A stretch of 64,000 bases of DNA from contig VXCM01000496.1 of the NCBI GenBank assembly GCA_014773175.1, positions 248,001 to 312,000 of the forward strand, written 5' to 3'. The first letter of the stretch is position 1. Every line of letters starts with the position of its first letter. Shown in pieces: positions 58,868 through 64,000 of the stretch. A model generated the notes under the pieces. It ran no database searches. It worked only from the letters and a program-made list of their open reading frames with translations, and was not told the DNA's origin. Position numbers and translations under genes: made by a program. This DNA comes from Lucifuga dentata. Its lineage: Eukaryota; Chordata; Actinopteri; Ophidiiformes; Bythitidae.

Positions 58868-59831
58868 AAGTAAATACATCTTATAAATAAGTAAATAAAT
58901 AGTAACTAAGTTTTAACAGAAAATGTAATCATGTATCTTTGTTAAAATGTTAAATTTTCGATGCATTATCATGGTTAAGAACTAATAAAAAACATGTGCA
59001 ACATTTGAGATGCTAATTTTTTTGCCCTGCAGTGTGAAAAACATCATATCTATGATATTGAAAAGTTTGGATTGAAATAGTGAACATTTCCGGAATGAAA
59101 TTTAAAAAAAAAAAACTCCAAAAATTTTAGATATGACATTTTTCACCCAAATACAAGGGTTGTTTTTTTTTTGTTTTTTTTTTACTCTGTCACGCAAAAA
59201 CCACGTGTCTGAAATTTAATGTTCACGTCAGTTGAAGGATTACATACTCCACTACACTAGAATAAATGATCTACCTCTGTTACTTACGTCTGATACTCTA
59301 TACTGTATGTTCCTGTTTCTCCTAACATTGCATGAAAAAATATAGGAGCAATGCAAACAAAGTGGTGGGCTGCAGCCATACCAGCACATCCACAGCTTAC
59401 GAAACAGTTCCAACAGTGTTTCTCCCTTGGGTGCTATTCTAGTCACTCCAGGTTTATGTAGAGAGACAGCAGTGTACTAACAGTAAGCATGGGCTGTTTC
59501 AGGCCTCTCTGCAGCATTAGGATGTATTCCCTTGGTCTTTGGCCAGGATAACAAGAGATTCAATTTCCCCATTTCTGCTCCACTGAAATCAATTGGCACA
59601 CTTAAGAACTGTACAGTGTGAATGAAACAGGCTAATACTCTTGGATCGGGGGCAGGGAGGGAGGTTAATGTGAAGTGCACAAGGTCAGTGCACTTAGAAA
59701 GGTAACTTTGGCTTTGACTGTGACCTTATGTTTCTTTCTTTGTCTTTTTATTTCTCTCACATGAGAACACATAGACCACTATAGGATCCCTCAGTGGTTT
59801 CTTTCTCCTTCATTTGTTCAGTCTCTCTCTC

Positions 59832-59964
59832 TCTCTCTTTCTCTCCCTCCCCCTCCCTCCCACACAGGTTATCACACACACGAGTTGCTCTGGCCATNTC
59901 TCTCTTTCTCTCCCTCCCCCTCCCTCCCACACAGGTTATCACACACACGAGTTGCTCTGGCCAT
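59832..59964. repeat. exact 66-bp direct duplication around a single N
   Basis: 59832-59897 and 59899-59964 are identical, from tctctctttctctccctccc to gagttgctctggccat. The N at 59898 separates them. Probably overlapping contig ends that were not merged. Confidence 0.95.
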
Positions 59965-62189
59965 CCGATTTTACTTTCACGTGCTTTTGCTCACATGCTC
60001 ACTTTTTCTTTCTTTTTCTCACTCTGCTAATATTGCATGTTAACCTTTAAACCCTGAGCGGCCCAGGCTTGGGCCCGAGTACTTCCATTGTAGCGGTTGC
60101 GTGTTTTATAATCACCATTTCTCAATAAAATACTGATAATGAACATCTGCAGAAAGCGTAGATTCTCCCGAACAAAATGAGACCAAGCATGACATTTTAT
60201 GACCACACAATCCCGAGATAAATGTAACTAAAGCACAAGATGATAGCCTCCGAGCTAACGTTAGCTTGGAGGCTAGCATTAGCTTCTCAATAACACCACT
60301 TCCTACTTAGACTTGGATAGAATTTGATTGATGGATCAGTGGCCCAATCAGCTTTGGTTTATCAACAGCCAAGTTTGTCTGTGTGGGGGGAAAAAAAAAC
60401 GTGCTGTCACCCTTTTGGACACCTTGGAGACACTTTCTCTCCAAAACAGAGACAAAACAGGGACACTAATGGTGCCAAATGCCATAACTTTTTTTCACTT
60501 TGTTCAAACATTCTAAATCTTTCAGCATTTAGAGTTTACACATTTAGCAGCATCACTAATGTTAATCCAAGGAGCTGGCTTGTTGTGTGCCTGAAATATA
60601 CATTTTGAAAAATGTATAACTTGAAAAAAAACCCCTTTGTTCGCCTACATTTTTTTTGTGTGTTTTTATTGAACCTGAGAATATCTAAACTTGAAGCCAG
60701 GCCATTTTCCTGAAAATTTAAAAGGTTTTCTGTCAGTTGGTACAAAGTAAATGACTCCCATTGCTTTATGTTCAGAGTTATAAGCCTTCATTTTTGGGTA
60801 TAAAACTTAGGCGGAAACTGCTCAAAAAACACCTCAGTTAAAGGAAGTGTCTAGAGATAAACCTAAGAACTCAAGATCAAGATTGATGATTTAAGCAGGT
60901 CAAAAGCAATGAAAGTACAGTGAATAAAGGTGTAAAATGAGTTGTTCAGATAAGTGATTTTAATAACAAATAAGAATTTGAAGTCAAAGGTCTCTTACGA
61001 CACATCAAATAAAACTACCTGGTCGCTAATTTGGAAGCAGGTTGGAAGCTTAAATTGAGGCCTATAAAGAAAAACCCCAGTCTGTCTGTGGCTAGTGTAA
61101 TAGCTTTGATATTCCATTGTGTATTAACGTCCAGATGGACAGTTGTGTTGCAAACTGCTGCACTTCCTGTTTACAGACAGGCAGGGCAACAAACATGGCA
61201 GGTAACACTATCACGACAAGGACAGGCTGACTGGCTGCTGTAGTTTCTCTTAATGTTGATAATTGAAATCATAATTGAAAAGTAGCATAATTTGATCGTG
61301 TGACCTAAAAACTTCCATAGCACAAGGCAATCAATTATATGAATTAAATTTAATTTCTTGTAGTTTGCAGCATTTGTTCATTATAATTCATTTCATGGCA
61401 TTCAGAAGTTGATATTTGGCTCATCCAAGACTTAGTAATATACACAAGGTAACCACATTTATTCCTTGTACAATCCCAAACAAAATATTCAAGAATACAG
61501 CAAATATCTTACACAGTACACTGTGCATCTACACTGCCATAATAAAGCCAAAAATAACTTCTGTGAATTCAGAATACTGTATGTGTACAGTTATACCAAG
61601 ACTACAGCTATGAGATTTTTCTGGGTCATAAACATTTCCAGTGCTTGTCATGCACTGGTAATGAAACAGTCTGGATGCAGGACTGTTGTCTGGCTTTCAC
61701 CAAAGTTTGCCAGGAGAGCCTGTTTCAGTGTGTCTGGTGTGGAATGTAAAAATAGATCTCCTGTCCGTCTGTCAGCTTGTGGACAAGTGTGTGTCGATAA
61801 AAAATGTTACACTGGAATTGACATGCTGGCAGCCTTTCGAACAAAAGCTCTGCACTGTCATTCTGCTTTAACTCTCCGAGCACACAGTCACTCAGACGCT
61901 ATCGCTGCTTTCTGCCTTCTGCTTCTTCGCTCCCCAGCTAAACCCCTCATAACATGCCTCTGGATTTAAAAGCTTAAATGTCATAAATCACTACCATTCA
62001 GATTAAGCACCTTAAATAAGATGTTAATGTATAAATGTAAGCCAATGAGTGGGCTCCGTTCAATCCAATTAGCAATGATGAACCCAGTCTCAAGGAATCT
62101 CAAAAGCTATAATTTCTACTAATTTTCTAAGGTTTATTTACAATTACCCTCTGTACACAGTCACCTCAAAATAGTCTACCTTCATATAG

Positions 62190-62310
62190 ATTTTTTTTAA
62201 TTTTATTTTTCATGGGAGCATATAAATGGCGAAAAGAATGGGACCAAGTAACAAACCCTGGGGGACTCCATTAAAAATGGAAGCTGAGGATGAAGAGAAG
62301 TTAGTCACTG
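62190..62310 (-). pseudogene. LINE reverse transcriptase fossil (L2/CR1-type)
   Basis: The minus strand reads SASIFNGVPQGLLLGPILF, AIYMLP, then a stop. GVPQG..LGP.LF.IYMLP is the reverse transcriptase block seen in L2/CR1-type LINEs, where the usual form is GVPQGSVLGPLLF. Only about 30-40 residues are recognisable. Confidence 0.75.
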
Positions 62311-63308
62311 GAAATGCAGTTATTATTGACAGCAGTTTACTGTAGAAGGTTATATGAAAACAAAGGCCTGTTTGGCATGTGTGAAAATGCTTGCCTTGTT
62401 TAAATGTACATAATACATGCTGTAATGCTTACAGGGAAACTCTCCTTTATGTATACATGACTAATCTGATGTTATTACACTACAGTGTTAACAGATTCTG
62501 GAAGCACAGTGGGTTCAACTCTATGAAGACAAATCAAATCAATTACCCAACAGAAAGAGTAGAAAATACATTATGCTGCTGTGAAATAGCAGACTATGTT
62601 TTGTTTTAATCAGAGACAAACAACCTTCCATCAATGGCACCTTCTCTCTGACCAATGAGGTGTGAAAAAAGAGAAGTTGACAAGTTTGAACGTCCTTCAG
62701 TGTCTGTCCTGTATCATTACCCATCTCTGAAAATAGAGAGAGAGGCAATCTAAAAAAAGAAATCCAGTGTCATACATTCACTCTGCATGGGTTTAAAGCC
62801 CAGGTCCTACAGTAGTTTAGATTACAGTTTTCCCCTCGTGTTTGTGTAGACACTCCTACAGTACATTAGCTTCTGACCACAGTTTAATGTCCATGTTTTT
62901 CCTGATGTAAATCATTACACAGCATTGAAATACTTATAAGGATAGATTTGTGGTTATTGCAGATACAAACATAGATTACTTAGATTTATGTGATTGCTCT
63001 GGCCCAAGGTTGAACCACTGATGTACAGTGAGAATTTACCATTCACCTATCCAGGAATCCAGTCAAATCTGGATAATATACTGTACATCCTGCAACCAGA
63101 GGCTGTAGCTTTATTTCAAGAAAATTCTTAAAAATTTTATTAGAAGAGTCTTTTTTTAATCAGTATAAAGTATAATGATAAATACAAAACATCAAACTAT
63201 GTTAAAAAAAAAGATGCTGTATTCTACAGGATGCTATACAACAGAGTTAAAAACATAAGTAGCCACATCAATATATCAATAGTTCCACAAAAGAGCAGCA
63301 TTGTTTAC

Positions 63309-63345
63309 AGTGTGTGTGTGCGTGTGTGTGTGTATGTGTGTGTGT
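63309..63345. repeat. (TG)n microsatellite
   Basis: TG units with CG and TA interruptions. Confidence 0.9.
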
Positions 63346-63442
63346 GAGTGAGTGAGCCAGTGAGTGGGCATCAAAACCAAAGTCCACTACGGGTCTAAAT
63401 GATGGAGTCCATAGATATTTGTTAAATCCCACAAAAGAAACC

Positions 63443-63484
63443 CAAAAAAAAAAAAAAAANAAAAAAAAAAAAAAAGAAAAAAAA
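63443..63484. repeat. poly-A with single N
   Basis: A run, N at 63460, A run with one G. Confidence 0.9.
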
Positions 63485-64000
63485 TGGACCCAAAACTGTC
63501 AGATTGTCATGTAAATGGTGTATTTATGAAAATCTGTGTGACCAATGGTATGCAGTTATCAGACAAATGTTTTAAATCTTTGAATCCATGTCAGCCTGCC
63601 TGTAGCACTATCAAATGTAAACCAGACAACAGGAGGCCTATAAGCCCTGCACAAATGCAGCAATGAAATACACTCATGAAAGTCATGGAGATACAACTTA
63701 ACCAGATAATACATTTCAAATTGAAATAAAATTATTTATTAAATAAATGCTAAGGAAGTTTTTAGTTGAACAAATGAATTGTTTAAGGATGGCATTATTT
63801 TATCTGTTTATTATTATTATTATCAATGGATCCCACAGGGAGGCACATTCCTTTATTGCAATTAATCAGGCAAGCAGAGTTAATTTCAAAACAACTAATC
63901 TAAAAGTACTCTGTCTCTGTGCATACTCAGAATGCCTCAGATGCAACTGGATGGATGTTTTATGTGTTTTTGATGTCTGTGAAGGCTATGGCTACACAGG

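Larger units (their letters stand above)
43849..64000 (-). other. nr3c2: nr3c2 intron 2 (5' end beyond window)
   Basis: At least 20,152 bp without a recognisable exon. The N-terminal domain exon of MR is a single large exon of well over 1 kb in other vertebrates; no minus-strand frame near that size exists here, so it lies to the right of the window. The intron holds microsatellites, MITE family A copy 5, a perfect hairpin (46584-46629), repeat family B and D copies, duplicated contig ends and a LINE fossil. Stretches such as 48200-50150, 52900-54500 and 61000-62100 show nothing I can name. Confidence 0.75.

Noticed and set aside
61466..61969. 167-codon + strand open frame, the longest in the window
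   Set aside because: No domain, no splice context and no bias of amino-acid use; it lies within nr3c2 intron 2. Best explained by chance.

Overview
The window looks like nuclear DNA from a ray-finned (teleost) fish. It is AT-rich, its genes are split by GT-AG introns, and it is full of dinucleotide microsatellites and several dispersed repeat types typical of fish genomes. It holds the 3' parts of two protein-coding genes arranged tail to tail. I found no bacterial, viral or CRISPR-type system.

Left end, + strand (1-5097): three exons of a GRAF-family RhoGAP gene, best read as arhgap10. They are a Ser/Thr/Ala-rich linker exon (730-831) and two exons (3097-3188 and 5009-5097) that together encode the C-terminal SH3 domain and the stop. 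Middle (5098-13285): about 8.2 kb between the two stop codons. It contains the inferred 3' UTRs, an orphan minus-strand ORF with one apparent frameshift (5402-5770), a microsatellite next to a 59-bp gap, and a dispersed repeat.

13286-43848, - strand: seven coding exons of the mineralocorticoid receptor, nr3c2. In transcript order they are 43848-43721 (zinc finger 1), 33435-33319 (zinc finger 2), 31124-30783 (hinge and start of the ligand-binding domain), 28733-28589, 24296-24166, 14690-14533 and 13441-13286 (stop). Exon lengths (128, 117, 342, 145, 131, 158, 156) join in frame to 391 residues plus a stop. The ligand-binding residues are of MR type, not GR type. From 43849 to 64000 lies intron 2 (at least 20 kb, no coding exon recognised); the large N-terminal exon must be beyond the window. 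The convergent ARHGAP10 / NR3C2 order is the same as on human chromosome 4q31.

The most notable items outside the genes are: a (TG)17TTT tract that forms the 3' splice site of nr3c2 exon 8, like the CFTR TG(m)T(n) tract; seed matches for miR-135 and miR-124 in the inferred nr3c2 3' UTR; a MITE family with long inverted ends present in five copies, one inserted into another repeat so that the empty site can be read; a perfect 20-bp-arm hairpin at 46584-46629; fossil LINE pieces; and thirteen single-N joins, two of them flanked by exact 66-bp duplications that look like unmerged contig overlaps.
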